Numbered from the stretch's first letter, positions 25,301-37,129 are shown. The stretch is 64,000 bases of DNA from Ignelater luminosus (GCA_011009095.1 VTPC01005575.1:1-64000); one strand, 5' to 3'. Program-made: numbers and translations. Notes: generated by a model from the letters alone, not told the origin.

Positions 25301-26700
25301 GGGATCGCATCATATGAAATAGTTATATTACAGTGAAAAGCATGTGAACTTATATTTGTTAACATCTTAAACTGTACATGACATTTTGAAGAGAAGCAAA
25401 TCATACTTTAATTTCTAAAGTTTTCATTATCTTTACTACTCACTGTTTACTTTTAAAAATAACAGTTCTCTGCAGATGCAACATAGCGCCGATTTTTGCT
25501 TGCGTCTCAAAGCAACAAAATGATTAAATGTAATTTATGTATTTTTATGTGAATGGCTGCATTTTAGACTTCAGTGCTAAAAAATATAAAAAATACAAAT
25601 ATGCAAAAGTAAATTCAAAAATTCTAATGACAGTTCTACTATAAATACTACATATATCGCGTTTCAATCAAAACTATTTTGAAGCAAATAGCAATTTTAG
25701 TATCATGAATACACAAAACGGCGTAAAGTAGTATGGTAACGTACCTATAGCTCAATTAAAAGCTCATTTCATTATGTATACTACTGTCATTTTGTATTTA
25801 TATGACGGGAGGACAAGAACGTTAAAATGCTTAAAGTGGCCTATTTTTGGCTATCGTTTCTTTCTCGATCTTGAGAATTACAGGGATGATTTCAATTATT
25901 TTTGATTGGGATCCAACAGCGCTCAAGATTAAAGATTTACAGTATGAGTGCTGTATTTGAGGATTGACCAAAGTTGATTTTGGTTGCAAAAGTGTGCTTC
26001 TATAGTAGATGACGTGGGGATTTTTAGAGATACCCAAACGCCGCTGGTGTATTTATTTTTGTAGTGCGGCAACTTCCACAACAAATCTTTCCCGTTTCAA
26101 TGTCTGCTATAGAAGATAATTCAAATTGAAGAAACTGATATAAGTGCTAGAGGATGAAATTTGGCATATTCACTTAGGATGATTTGGGACATAAGCTTAA
26201 GCAAACGAATTGCCGATTAAAAACAAAAGATCGTGATTATGGAGGTATCACGTTGTACCAAATTTCAAAATTGCTGAAAACCTTTAAAATTTCTCAAATC
26301 GGTTGTTATCAAATGAACCTTTCTTAACAGCTTAATGCAAGTGTCATCCGAGTTGCTTTTATTTTTCTTCCTCCCTGCTTATTGAAGAGTAAAATTGTTT
26401 TGTCTCTTATATCTGGGGAATGTGAAGTCCTACAAACTTGGAACCATTTTGTTATATAAGACAGAATGTAGACTTTAACTTAGTTTCTCAACCTCATACA
26501 ATAATTTTCAGTGAAATCATGCTGTAATTGTAATATTAGTTTCCATTTAATTTAATTTAATTGTATTTTGACGTTAAAGCTACACTACGACCTTGATAAC
26601 GAACCTTAAAAATTACTTAAAAATTAGTTTTGTAAATCTACTGCAATAAATGTAAGCAAACAAAATTTTCTCATTTTTAAAGTGACATTCTGTGAAAGAG
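22336..26700. other. AT-rich stretch without a supported gene
   Basis: Several short frames (22336-22587 -, 23672-23854 +, 23867-24133 -, 25831-26037 -) give translations without known motifs. The only structured feature is the perfect stem-loop at 23560-23603. Confidence 0.45.
23560..23603. repeat. Perfect 17-bp inverted repeat with 10-nt loop
   Basis: AGGTAAAGAAAATAAAA at 23560-23576 is exactly complementary to 23587-23603. The ten bases between would form the loop. The stem is short for a miRNA precursor and AT-rich. No adjacent gene is apparent, so no role is assigned. Confidence 0.75.
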
Positions 26701-26960
26701 TAAAAGCGAGAAGCGTTAGACCAGGTCTTGAGCGTCGAGAGTGACGTCATGCGCAGAACGGCCGAAAAGTAGACCCTCTTGTAGCATACCCTTGTCTCTT
26801 CCCACCGCCGCGTCGGTCATTCTCGCAGTTTCGCGAGAAGTGCCGATTTCTTTCCAACATTCTAGAACGTGTATAAACGCTGCATCTCGTTCACTTCCAG
26901 GGAGTCTCAGTCGAGTCGTCCCTTCTACCTCTACCTTTACCGTAAATGTGTATGTTGTAA
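26701..26960 (+). promoter_or_regulatory. GC-rich promoter-like island with CRE, heat-shock element and TATA box
   Basis: A GC-rich patch in AT-rich surroundings, just upstream of the hAT relic and on its strand. Visible elements in order are: TGACGTCA, a full palindromic CRE/ATF site, at 26742-26749; TTCGCGAGAA at 26830-26839, an imperfect heat-shock-type unit; TTCTAGAA at 26860-26867, a perfect two-unit heat-shock element (nTTCnnGAAn); TATAAA at 26872-26877; and TCAGT at 26907-26911, the arthropod initiator consensus, although about 35 bases past the TATA box is slightly long. The order matches insect Hsp promoters. Function is inferred from motifs only. Confidence 0.55.
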
Positions 26961-27029
26961 TTTGCGTGTTACCTGCAGTTTACGATATTCGAGTAGCAGT
27001 AGAATTATAGAGTGTATGTATACAGAATC

Positions 27030-28872
27030 ATAGATAAATTTCTAAGTTGGTGTAAGCGAGCATTATACGATAGTGAAGCATCAACAAGTGCACTGACGAC
27101 AGTGGTTCCGAAGATAAAATCAAGAGAATATTCCCAAGAATATTTAAATTTTGGATTTACCAGCAGTGAAGTAAATGAAGAAGAAAGGCACTTGTGTGTC
27201 ATTTGCTCAAAAACTTTGGCAGCGGACAGCATGAAACCTAATAAACTTAAACGACATTTGGAAACGCTTCATAGTGAGTTCGTTAGCAAATTCCGAGAAT
27301 TCTTCGAATTAAAATTAAAATCATATAAAAAGCAAAAATTATTTCTTAACAAAACTTTGTCTGTGAATGAAAAAGCTTTACTCACCTCTTACAAAGTTTC
27401 ATATCAAACAGCCAGATGTAAAAAGCCTCATAGCATGGGTGAAGAGCTTATTCTGCCAGCTGCAATTGAGATTGTAGAAACTGTGTTTGGAGATAATTTT
27501 GCCAAACAATTGCAGTCCATACCTCTATCAAATGATACTGTTGCCCGTCGAATTGGTTATATAGCTGAAGATGTACAGCGTCAGCTTTTCGGGAAGTTAG
27601 TGACAATTGTTTTTCAATTCAGCTTGATGAGGTAACAGATGGCAATAAAGATGTTCATTTAATTGCCTATGTTTGATTTTGTGATGGTGTGTCAGCGGTA
27701 GAAGAACTACTATTCTGCAAACCAATAGAACTCAAAGCAACAGCACTTGCATTATTTGCTATCTTAAATGATTTTCTAAATGAGGCAAATGTAGAAAGGA
27801 AAAATTGCGTCGGAATATGCACCGATAAAGCTCGTACGATGTCTGGAAGATTCCAAAGTGTACAAGCACTTGTGAAACAGAAATCTCCACAGTGTATCTG
27901 GACACATTGCATAATCCACAGAGAAGCTCTGGCTTCCAAAGAAATGAGTCCTGGTCTGAATATTGTGCTAACAACGGTGGTAACAGTAGTATATTATATA
28001 AAATGAGACCCCTAAAATCAAAAATCTTTTCTGCACTTTGTAACGACATGGGAGCAGTACTATTTTATTGCGAAACAAGATGGTTATTACGTGGGAGAAT
28101 TTTGCAACGTGTTTATGAATTAAGAGATGAAATCGCCATTTTTCTAGAAGAAGAAAACTGATCAGCAGCCAAGAAGTTTTGAGATGATTTATTTCTGATG
28201 AAATTGAGCTACTTAGTCGACATATTCGAGAAATTAAACACTTCAAATCTTCAACTCCAAGGAGCAAACACACATATGTTGGATACGAGTGATAAAGTTA
28301 ATGCTTTTTGTAGAAAATTACATTTGTGGAGCAGCAACGTAAAGCAAAAAAACCTAGAAATGTTTGCAAGTGTGGATGAATGTGTTAAAATTTACAAGTC
28401 TGAAGAACAACATGTAGAAGTTGTTTTTGTAACCATTGAAAATCATTTAACCATGCTGGCAAAGACTTTTAAAAAGTATTTCCTTGCAGACTACAACTTG
28501 GTTGCAAGTTACGAGTGGGTTAGGGACCCATTTCAAAATACTCTCAAAGGTCTCTCAACTGCTGAAGAAGAAATCTTGATAGACTTCACAGGGTTGGACG
28601 ATGAGTTTTCTGCACTGAAAACAAGAGCATTAATTTTATTTTTTGTGGAAGTATTTAAAGAAATACCATCATGTATGTTTGAAGTTTTAGAGAACAGCAT
28701 CTTCCGGACCAAAAAATGGAAGACGACAACGGAAGTAAACGGTAAATTGCAAAAATCCAAAAATTCTTGGCCTGGTTCTCCAGATGCACCCAACTGTTTA
28801 TTATGCTTATTTCTAGTCATTAATTACAAAGGCAGGTATGGTCCTACGGAATTAAAATACATTTCTACTTGA
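27030..28872 (+). pseudogene. hAT transposase relic, ZBED5/SCAND3-like
   Basis: The ancestral start appears to be the ATA at 27030 (IDKFL, where the family has MDKFL). A zinc-finger-like segment follows (CVICSKTL...KLKRHLETLH), then KKPHSMGEELILPAA and IPLSNDTVARRI. A one-base frame change near 27597 leads into SIQLDEVTDG, holding the first catalytic Asp, with TGA at 27674-27676 where Arg is expected. ELLFCKP, VGICTDKARTMSGR (second Asp) and WTHCIIHREALA continue in that frame. Another one-base change near 28003 leads into RPLKSKIFSALC and ETRWLLRG, then two in-frame TGA codons (28159 and 28180) and the C-terminal helical region SYLVDIFEKLN. The final dimerisation segment of hAT transposases is missing; after about 28680 the sequence no longer matches. 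No terminal inverted repeats were found. It is a dead copy. Confidence 0.85.
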
Positions 28873-28932
28873 GCTATACAAGATCCATAATACTGAAGTT
28901 CGTTTTGTCCATTGTTTTTAATTGGCTTATTA

Positions 28933-29088
28933 CAGTATGTCCCCAGATTGAGTTAACAAAAGGAAATTAGTTTAGGGTAAAATGTCATTCTTGATAAAAA
29001 AAAGTTTTAAAACCAGCAGAAGATTTTATCAAAAGTGACATTTTGTCCTAAGTTTTTCCTCTTGTAAACTCAATCCAGGAACATACTG
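28933..29088. mobile_element. 156-bp fold-back MITE with TA target duplication
   Basis: The element starts CAGTATGT and ends ACATACTG and is flanked by TA on both sides (28931-28932, 29089-29090). The two halves are inverted copies about 67 bases long with scattered mismatches: shared blocks include GATTGAGTT, CAA(A/G)AGGAAA, AAAATGTCA and TTGATAAAA. No coding capacity. The TA duplication and CAGT ends point to mobilisation by a Tc1/mariner-type transposase, which is inference. Confidence 0.85.
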
Positions 29089-29090
29089 TA

Positions 29091-32000
29091 TATTGTTTAC
29101 CCACATATTTGTTTTCTTAGTCCATTCTTTTAATCACAACAAGATCCATACTTGCCATTTGACAATTTGAAGGCTGACTGTTAAAAAAGGAGAAAGTACG
29201 TAGCGTCAACAAGATTTAAGCCATATTCTGTCTCCCCTGATATTAATATTGACGTGTTTCAGAATTTTTCTCAATACTAACTGAGAACGAAATTGTTTAA
29301 GGTGGATAGTTTTTATTGAAACTCAGTGTATATTAAAATGGTGTTGATTTACTACGAGTAATTTCACTTAAAGATTTTTAAAAATACAGAAAGTTAGAAT
29401 TACCTTTACAACTAATATGAAAACTATTAAATTCACGTTCATAAAAACTAAATTGTTTATTGTAAGTGCTAATACCATATCATTCATTCACCTAAATCTT
29501 AAAACTACTTTTACTTTGGTTGTCAAGATCAAATAAATCTACGTTTTGATTAAAATACACACTTCGCATTTACGCGTTTATTCTCTGCCTTTATCAAAAT
29601 GTTACCAGCCACAAAAGCTTTAGCGATCCAAATCAGAAAATGTAACTAGGCAACACTCTTGCTTATTTTGACTAAACCCACTCATATAGTTTATTTTATA
29701 TGCTGTACATGTAATCAGTTCAAACCCTAGCAACCCATACCTTTATAATCAATTATCTAGCAATTCTGAGACACACGGGGTGTTCTCTATTGTTATATAA
29801 TTTAAAAAATTATTTTCAATCATGATCCTTCTTGAACAACTTTGCCTGCTCCAAACGCAAAGCCTTAACAGGTTAAAATACATATTACGTTCGAACGTTG
29901 CGTAATCGGAGAATAACGTCATATTTGTGGAGATATAAAAACATGCTACTAGGAAAATATGCACAGAAAATCTTTCTGTGCTTTTTAACGTTGTTCTCCA
30001 CTTCTGAGAGTGTTCGATAAAAGTGATACATAAAGTCTAACTCTTTACTTATAACAAACCACCTTGGTAATAATTAATAGACATTTGGTTTTCAAAACCT
30101 TGCAGAGTTCAATTTCAACCCCTAGGCAGTTTCGAAAAGCATCTCGCCAAAGAATGACTTATTGCAGTTATACGTTGCTAGTTTAGTGTGCACGTAAACA
30201 TTAATCAAAAGAGGGTGTTCTCACTGTAGGCAGTTTGTTCAGCATTTCTGTATGCAACTTTTTGCACGTTCAAGGCAAATGTGTATCGAATTGATGAATA
30301 CCTTGGTTGTTGTTGTTTTCAAAACATACATGTCAGTCACTTAAATGCACTGATACGTGTTTTAAATAAAATGAACTAGAAGTGTAAGTTCCAATGTTAT
30401 TTATTGGCGGCTTTCTTTGTATCCTAATTATAATGCAATTACAACTAGGTCCTTACAAACTTACTCGTATTATTATGAATTTGTTAGTTTCTCATAATTA
30501 ATGCATATTGTACATTTTAAAAATTCCAAAATAGAATATACATACATACGTACATACTTTTTTAGGTAAATGCTCATATATTCGGGTAATTGTAGGATTA
30601 AATTCTCGTATAGGAAATTTTCTCGACATACAACGTGTAAACATAAATCTCCTCACCCACAAACGTAAATAATTAATATAAAATACGCATTACCATTTCA
30701 GTATATCACTGAAAATCCCAAAATAACACAAGCGGTGCTATCTGCGGCAGAAGTGGAAAACTAATTTTCCCAGAGAATCCTGGATATACAGAAACATTTT
30801 TCCGAGTGTTCTCCTAGTTGAATTATAATTTAGTTTTTCTAAAACTTCTCAAGAGATAATGTTGTTTTAATAAATAACAATTTAAGAGAATAAAATTCTT
30901 GAGTATAAGTGATAACACTGTAATAATATTATTATAAGGGATTACGAGCCTACTCTACTAGAGGTCGCTGCAAGCTCTGAATCAATATTAAGCTGAAAAA
31001 GATCATCAAGTAAGAAGTATTTTTAAAATGTGAGATTTTTAAAGCTTAAGGGTAAATGAAATTAAACTTCTTGTTAAAGTGGATCTGCTTTGAAGTAAAA
31101 AACAAAAATTCTCTGTTTCTGGAGGCTACGAAAAAATTTTTATAAAACTCGGAATGTTTTAAAAACTTTTGTTATAGTTGTTATTCAGTTCCGAGAGAAA
31201 TATTTCAGCATATTTTATTTCTGAATCTGCCGTTTTTTATCATTAAAAAATTGTAAAATATTAAACTTAGCATCTAACAGTGTTGCTAAATGATGGGTTT
31301 TTCTAGCTATAAGTTACTATGATTTGTCACTTGAGAGCACAACGCAACTGTTCTATGTTCAAAACTTTTAATTTTGTAATTACATTAAATTAAATATTTG
31401 AACATTCAATAAAAAACGCTACTTATAAAGAAAGAAATAATAGGGATTCAGTGTGTTTAAAATAATTTTATCTTATTCTGTAACAGGGTAAATCAGGAAT
31501 ATATTTAAAATCAAGTTTCACTTACAAGTTTGAGGTTGCTCCACTAATTGGAAGACCAAATTTCAGGTTACGGTATATACCAAAGTTGCTATTGGTATTA
31601 CTATTACAATACTGCGTAAACTTGATCTTTATGTACAAACATGTATTTATGTACCTATCTAGTATCGATAACAACAGCCAGAAATTATTCAACTTCCTGT
31701 ATCTATTCCTTAGTTAGTTATCTGCTTGATGGCAACAATCTTGTAAAACCAGCCTACTTTTTAACACCCTAAATTTTATTCTTTCATGCAAACTGTACAA
31801 CAAAAGTTGCTTCTTGGGTATTTAACCTTTACAAGGCTTTAACTGGAAAGTTACTATTTTATGAAAAACTAAAACACGATACCTTTATCTTTTTTCTTTA
31901 TTTTATTTCTGTTGCAAGCTAAATTCTAATATTACAGAGACGTAGATTCTGTTGATATTTCTTAAATATATCAAACTTGCAGACTTGCTAATTTATTACC

Positions 32001-32567
32001 GTCGATTGTATTTTTAAAATTATTGCTTTTGAAATAAAATTTATTATAAATGTGAGATAATTTAAAAATGCATTTTTATTTTTGTAGCTTATGTATATCA
32101 CGTTTGTTTGTTTGCTTTGCATATTTGCTTTGATCATCCCGATCAGCCAATCTAAATTTAGAAAAGTTAATACGAAAAAAATGTGTTGAGGGTAAAAAGC
32201 AGGGGTGCCTAACATATAAATTGTATTCTGTAGAAAGTGCAAGTAGAGCAGATTTTAAAATTTATTTTAAAACGATTTTTATTATTTATTTTTGAAGTCC
32301 ATTTCTTATTTCTGTGTAGCATTAACGAACCCGCTTGTTGTTGGATTGTACAAGTCAAGATATGCTTTAAGATGACTTACAATTAGAAACTGTAGTGTTA
32401 CACGTTTAATTACTTAAAGTTCTGCAACAAATGCTCTTAGATACATCATCGAAGTAAATAAAAAATCTTTTCTATATAAAATAAAACAAATAAATTAGTT
32501 TCAGTACATATTGCTATATTCCATAGTTCTGAGCATTTAAACGAGATGGTTAGTCTCTTTAAGCCTC
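29091..32567. other. AT-rich stretch without a supported gene
   Basis: No exon, transposase motif or notable repeat was recognised. Frames at 29749-29964 and 31988-32242 (both -) are hydrophobic, AT-driven translations. Confidence 0.45.
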
Positions 32568-32568
32568 T

Positions 32569-32574
32569 TTTATT
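32569..32574 (-). terminator. Poly(A) signal AATAAA of the four-exon gene
   Basis: AATAAA on the minus strand lies about 80 bases after the TGA stop at 32657-32655, a normal distance for an insect 3' UTR. Confidence 0.55.
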
Positions 32575-32654
32575 GCTTTTTTGTTTTAGTTGTGTCTATA
32601 TAATAGTGCAAGTGTGTCAACAAACAAAACTGTTCCTAGTGTGCTATAAGAAAT

Positions 32655-33481
32655 TCATTTGCGATTTTGTTTTTGAATTAAATCCCAATTATGCTTAGGT
32701 ATTTTTCTCCAATCTATCGGTTTATCTACGATCTTCCCATAATGTTCTAATTCATAAAGAAGATAAGAATGATAGGTACATGTCCAAACCATTTTATACA
32801 TGCCACGTGGTAACTGGGGCGGAAATTTCGAGAAATCTGGAACTCCATTGCGGATATAGTAAAAGCCCTACAATGTAAACAGAACAGTTTACATTAATTG
32901 AGTGATACAGCCTAACCGAAAGAATTAATTTACCCTTTTCATATTGCATGGTTTGATATTAGATACTTTAGGAAGAATTTCCTTAATACGAAACGTATTT
33001 CTTATATATTCTGCGCATGTATTCACCCTGACAGTTATAGGGAAAAAACGGTATTCATTACTCATAAATTTATAAACTTGAATATCGAGCTGGAAAATTG
33101 AACAGATAAAAATTAAAACTGCAAACACAAATAATTAATTGAAATATGCACACCAGCACATCATTTTGGAGGTCTACAAATTGTTGCCAAGAAGCATTGA
33201 AGACCCTTGCTGTTCGATTCCATAAAACAAAATCTGCTTTGAAAAATTTATATACTGAAGTGTTAAACCACGTACACTTGGCAATGTCCATCGTTACGTC
33301 ATACTCATTTTGAAAGAAGTTTAACTGCAACAAATTTTTTGATTAGGATACAAGCAAAATCTTAAAAATGTAAACGAGCCCAACAAATAATAAGTGAAGC
33401 AGAATGCAGTATTCATACGTTTTCAGTGTTAGTGTACACTATAAAAATTGCTGTTGCCACTGCTACTAATATTCTCAACAT
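32655..33481 (-). CDS. Secreted DUF1091/MD-2-related-like protein, four exons, complete
   Basis: Exons on the minus strand are 33481-33419, 33324-33154, 33089-32934 and 32867-32655. All three introns (94, 64 and 66 bp) start GT, end AG and lie in phase 0. The joined frame is 200 residues with a TGA stop. Exon 1 starts MLRILVAVATAIFIVYT, a typical signal peptide, so the product is probably secreted or membrane-associated. Later landmarks are a Cys early in exon 2 (MDIAKCTWFN), NASW, VYKFMSNEYRFFPI and VNTC in exon 3, NIKPCNM at the exon 3 end, and YYIRNGVPDFSKFPP with LPRGMYKMVW in exon 4. This Cys spacing and the NEYR...C...C...LP.G.Y order resemble insect DUF1091/MD-2-related proteins, some of which act in chemosensory or lipid-binding roles; that function is not shown here. 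No frame defects were seen. The donor of exon 2 (CTG/GTGTGC) is the weakest splice call. Confidence 0.7.
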
Positions 33482-34176
33482 GTCTTAGGTTTTTAGAAGA
33501 AATATTCAGAATATTGTTCGATAGTTAGAATTTTAATTTCTTAATTTTGAGGACACCAGTTAGTTTTTCAAGAACAATTGAAGATGTTTGTATTCAACTA
33601 CAACTGTTGATGTTGGCTGGTTTGACGTGGAATGACAAGAACTAACAAATATCAATATCAAACAGAATTTTTATAGACAGTTGTATGTATTGTACGTGAC
33701 GTTGATCAAAAATGTGAACTTTATGTTTTACCAGCAGAAAACAAAACTATTAGCTGCTTACAGATCATTTAACACAACACAAATTATGGAAACCGATGCG
33801 ATTATTGTGCAGATAAAAATCAGTTTTTTTTAAAGAACATCAAGGATTTTTGAGCAAACAATTATTGAATTCATCTATTATTATTGTATTATAAGAAGGT
33901 ACAAAAGTAAAATAGTTAAGGTTCATGTTTTCGTTGATATGAATAATTTTTATTAAAAAAATGGACTTACTACTGTTTGACTCTAAAGTAATTTTATGTC
34001 ATTTGTGACTTAGTATCAACTTTTTTCCACTTTTCGGCAAATAAAAGTAATGCTTTTACAGTTTTTCAATTTTTATTTATTAAGTCAAGGGTAACATAAA
34101 AGTACAAGATAATAAAAATATCACCAAAGAGCGTGATTATTTAATAAAAGGTATTTTTGAGATACTTGAAAGTTAT
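33482..34176. other. Spacer between the four-exon gene and the DUF7869 relic
   Basis: AT-rich, no coding motif. TGGACTTACTACTG at 33962-33975 resembles the motif repeated at 36.6-37.1 kb on the far side of the DUF7869 relic and might belong to the same element, but it is in the same orientation rather than inverted. Confidence 0.35.
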
Positions 34177-36566
34177 TCATTCATAACATAAGTCCTTGTA
34201 AAACTGATGGAACCGCTTAGGTACCCAAACCATTAATTTCTGCAAGTCATCGTATTTTGTTTGCTGATTGGGTGCTTCTCTTCTGTTACTTGATCCAGAT
34301 CATCGTAGATAGTATTGTTTTTGGAAACGTTTCTGTTGTAGTCAACTGTTTCAAACACATGTTTTATCAAAATCAGTCTTGAAAAAAAGAATTTTTGGCT
34401 TTTCGGCTGTAAATTTCATATGAACCACTTGTGAAATCAGAAATTTTTGGTTTTTTCAGTTTTTTCTTTTTGGAATTAGATAGACTGAAAAGTCTTCAGA
34501 TTCCAGACCTGTGACGGCAAACCTTTGGTTTTTGCCATACATCCTCACAATTTGTTGCCAATGCCAGGGCCACATAATAAAAAAAGAGAACAGTCTCTTT
34601 GATTTCTTTTTGATCAAAGAGTGTACCATATCGGCTTCCATATGGGTGTGTCCTCGAAGTAAATATTTATGCTCAATTACCTTGAGATGTGGAACTGTAC
34701 GCAGAATGTGGAAGTAGCGCATGATCATCTGGAAATTTCTGTTTTGAGAAGCACAGTTATCACTCCATACTATGAGATGTGTTATTCGGAGATCATTTAA
34801 ACTACTTATGTATTTTAGCATGCAAGATGCCATTTCAGTCCCTCCACGACTGGCAATCGATTCGTCCTACATCATACAGTTTGCAACTTTCTCATTGGTA
34901 TCATAAATTGTGTAGTTGAATGACCACAACTTCAAGCTGTAAAAACTTTGTGACTTTGTTAAAACTGGCGAGGAAAGACATTTTTCTAGGTCTACCATCA
35001 CTACTTTCTGAGAATCATTTTGCTTAGCCGTTTCTTTATCAGCCTTTTTTGTTTGGTACCTTTGTTGCGCTTCTGCTAAATGTTTTTCATACTTTTTTTG
35101 ATTAGATGTTCCCTGGTTTACATCTGATGTTTCTTTAAGGAGCATTTGGTATTCGTCCTAAATTGAATTCCATGTTGCTAATATGAGCATATAGCCATTA
35201 TTTTAAAATGTCATCGTCCCTCATTCCTTCATTTTGGCACTCTTCTTTAAAAAGTTGATGCATTCGCGCAATATTAAGATCATTTCTCAAATATTGTCTT
35301 TTGGTCTTTCACGGCTGTAATGTGATTCAATAACTGGAAATTTGGCAATATGTTCTTTTATTTTGTTTCTAGTATTCTCACTTAATTTGTTAGTAGGTTG
35401 ATGTTTTCTCCTCAGGTCGCTTTTTACTACACCGCTGCTCTGTCTTTTCTTTAAGGCTATTCATACAAATGTTTGAGAGATGCTTAGAGTTGATAAAACA
35501 AAATTTCTGACATACTCTAGTTTTATTGCCATTCAATGTTACATAATATTGCAGCAAATGTGTTCTTATTGAAATAGATTCTGGATTTCTACAACGAGCT
35601 CTTTGAATAGGTTTCTCCTCGATCGAAGAACATATGACTTGTCTTTTATGATGGTTCGAATTCTCTAAATTTCAGAAGTCTTTATGAATGAGTTGCCTAT
35701 CAGCTTCAGTAATTTTTTGTGTACATTTCATCTTACAAGATTCTGAGGAACATGCCTTTTTCACTTCTTTTTTCTTCACAATTTTATTCTTGCTTGACAA
35801 GTATTCCTTTCCTCCAGCTCTTTTCTTTTTCCTGATATTTTTTCCAATTCTGAGGCCCACGCTGTCTTTTTCTCCCTCTTTTTGAACTCGACTCGTCTCA
35901 TCATCAATTTTAACTTCTTTATCATTTCCTGTTGATGAACTATTGTCATCAGAACTAGCGTTAGTTTCTAGTGGTATATAATCATCATCTTTCTTGTCTT
36001 CTATAGCTGGGTGATCGTTGTCTTCATCTGCTTTATTAGGTGTGTATTCGTCGTTTTTAATGGCTTCATTGTTAATTTCAGCTTCCTCAATTTCTTCACT
36101 GTAACTTTAAACATGGTCAAGTTTCTCGCTTGACTCTAAGGCTATAGGAGATTCAAAAGCAATGATTTTGATATTGCTACCAGAAAGTTGCTCAGCTAAA
36201 AGTCTTTCATCACAGGGAAGGATTAGGACATTCGTAGCACTAGAAGGAAATAATACAGTAGCAATTTTTTTCTGTTCGCCATCAGTACTACTCTCACAAA
36301 AATTGCTGATCCCTAAAAAATAGCAGTAGCATAACCACGTTAATGCTAAAATAAATATTTTTAGCTGTACCTTCAACAAATGATATTGTTTTATGTGTCC
36401 ACTCTGTATTTAAGTCGTCAAAAATATGGTCACAATCTTGTTGTGTACTCCCATGTAAATCTGGAATGTAGATTCCTAAACATGCTGTTGTGGTAATTTC
36501 TTCTAACACAGTAGCATCATCTAAAGAGTTACAGAATATGAATAATAACCCTGATTGATTGCTCAT
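34177..36566 (-). pseudogene. DUF7869-type protein gene, broken (candidate mobile-element gene)
   Basis: Read from 36566 (ATG, MSNQSG) to a TGA at 34179-34177. The first 270 bases and the overlapping frame to 36107 have no family I recognise. Next come an acidic stretch and a lysine-rich one (about 36100-35760), CSSESCKMKC...KITEADRQLIHKDF (35750-35672) and SHYSRERPK (about 35310), with stops and shifts between. From 35145 the frame holds EAQQRYQTKKADK, KVVMVDLEKCL and SQSFYSLKLWSFNYT. A single TAG (34866-34864), probably an old Trp codon before DESIASRGGTEMAS, is followed by VWSDNCASQNRNFQMI (Asp at 34761) and YLLRGHTHMEADMVHSLI. The C-terminus KYDDLQKLMVW, RFHQFYKDL lies at 34254-34190 after more breaks. 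This is the architecture of the multicopy insect DUF7869 family. The SDN...QN and HTHMEAD motifs suggest an RNase H-like nuclease core, which is inference. Confidence 0.7.
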
Positions 36567-36625
36567 GCCTATAAAGGTCTTAATGTCTTGTTTTACAAGC
36601 TTTAATTAATATTATAGACCCTTAA

Positions 36626-37129
36626 TGGACTAAGTATACTTTTTTTGCAAGCTTCTCAGAGACAACGAGTATTAAATAGACATAATACTCTTTCGCTCTG
36701 AACGGACGTGGACTTAATAATCCTCAGAACCAAAAGCTAAATAAAGAGACATAATATTGTCTGGCACTCACCTACTATGTAGATGATATCAGGTCTACAT
36801 GGACTTAATTTTTTATGTGAACAAAGCTTTCAGAGCCAATAGATATTGTAATGGGCATGATATTGTGTGGTTTTATTATATCGTGCACTTAATACTGATA
36901 CGTCCTGGCGGTAATACAGATTCTAAACACGCATCCTCGAGCCATACTGTATTATTTGGACTTGATATTGTATGGCTCTAGGGTAAATTGTACTTGATAC
37001 CAAAAACTAACTACGTATCTTTGAGAGAGAAGTAGAGATTACCATCGGTTAGAGCAAGACAGAAAACCCCAAAATACATAAAACTCGGAGTTTTTGAAAA
37101 TTTGGACTTAATATCCTTTGGTTCTGAGG
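36626..37129. repeat. Cluster of TGGACTTAATA-type repeats next to the DUF7869 relic
   Basis: Variants of TGGACTTAATA occur at 36626, 36709-36720, 36800-36810, 36885-36896, 36957-36970, 36991-37000 and 37103-37116, all in the same orientation. CCTCAGAACCAAA at 36722-36734 recurs as its exact complement at 37117-37129, each time directly beside a TGGACTTAATA copy. The cluster lies upstream of the relic's 5' end and may be the subterminal or terminal region of the same element. Confidence 0.6.

Noticed and set aside
26741-27010. 89-codon plus-strand frame upstream of the hAT relic
   Set aside because: It lies across the promoter-like motifs, has no family signature and is explained by the low stop density of GC-rich DNA.
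35688-35885. 65-codon plus-strand frame rich in Phe
   Set aside because: Antisense of the lysine-rich part of the DUF7869 relic.
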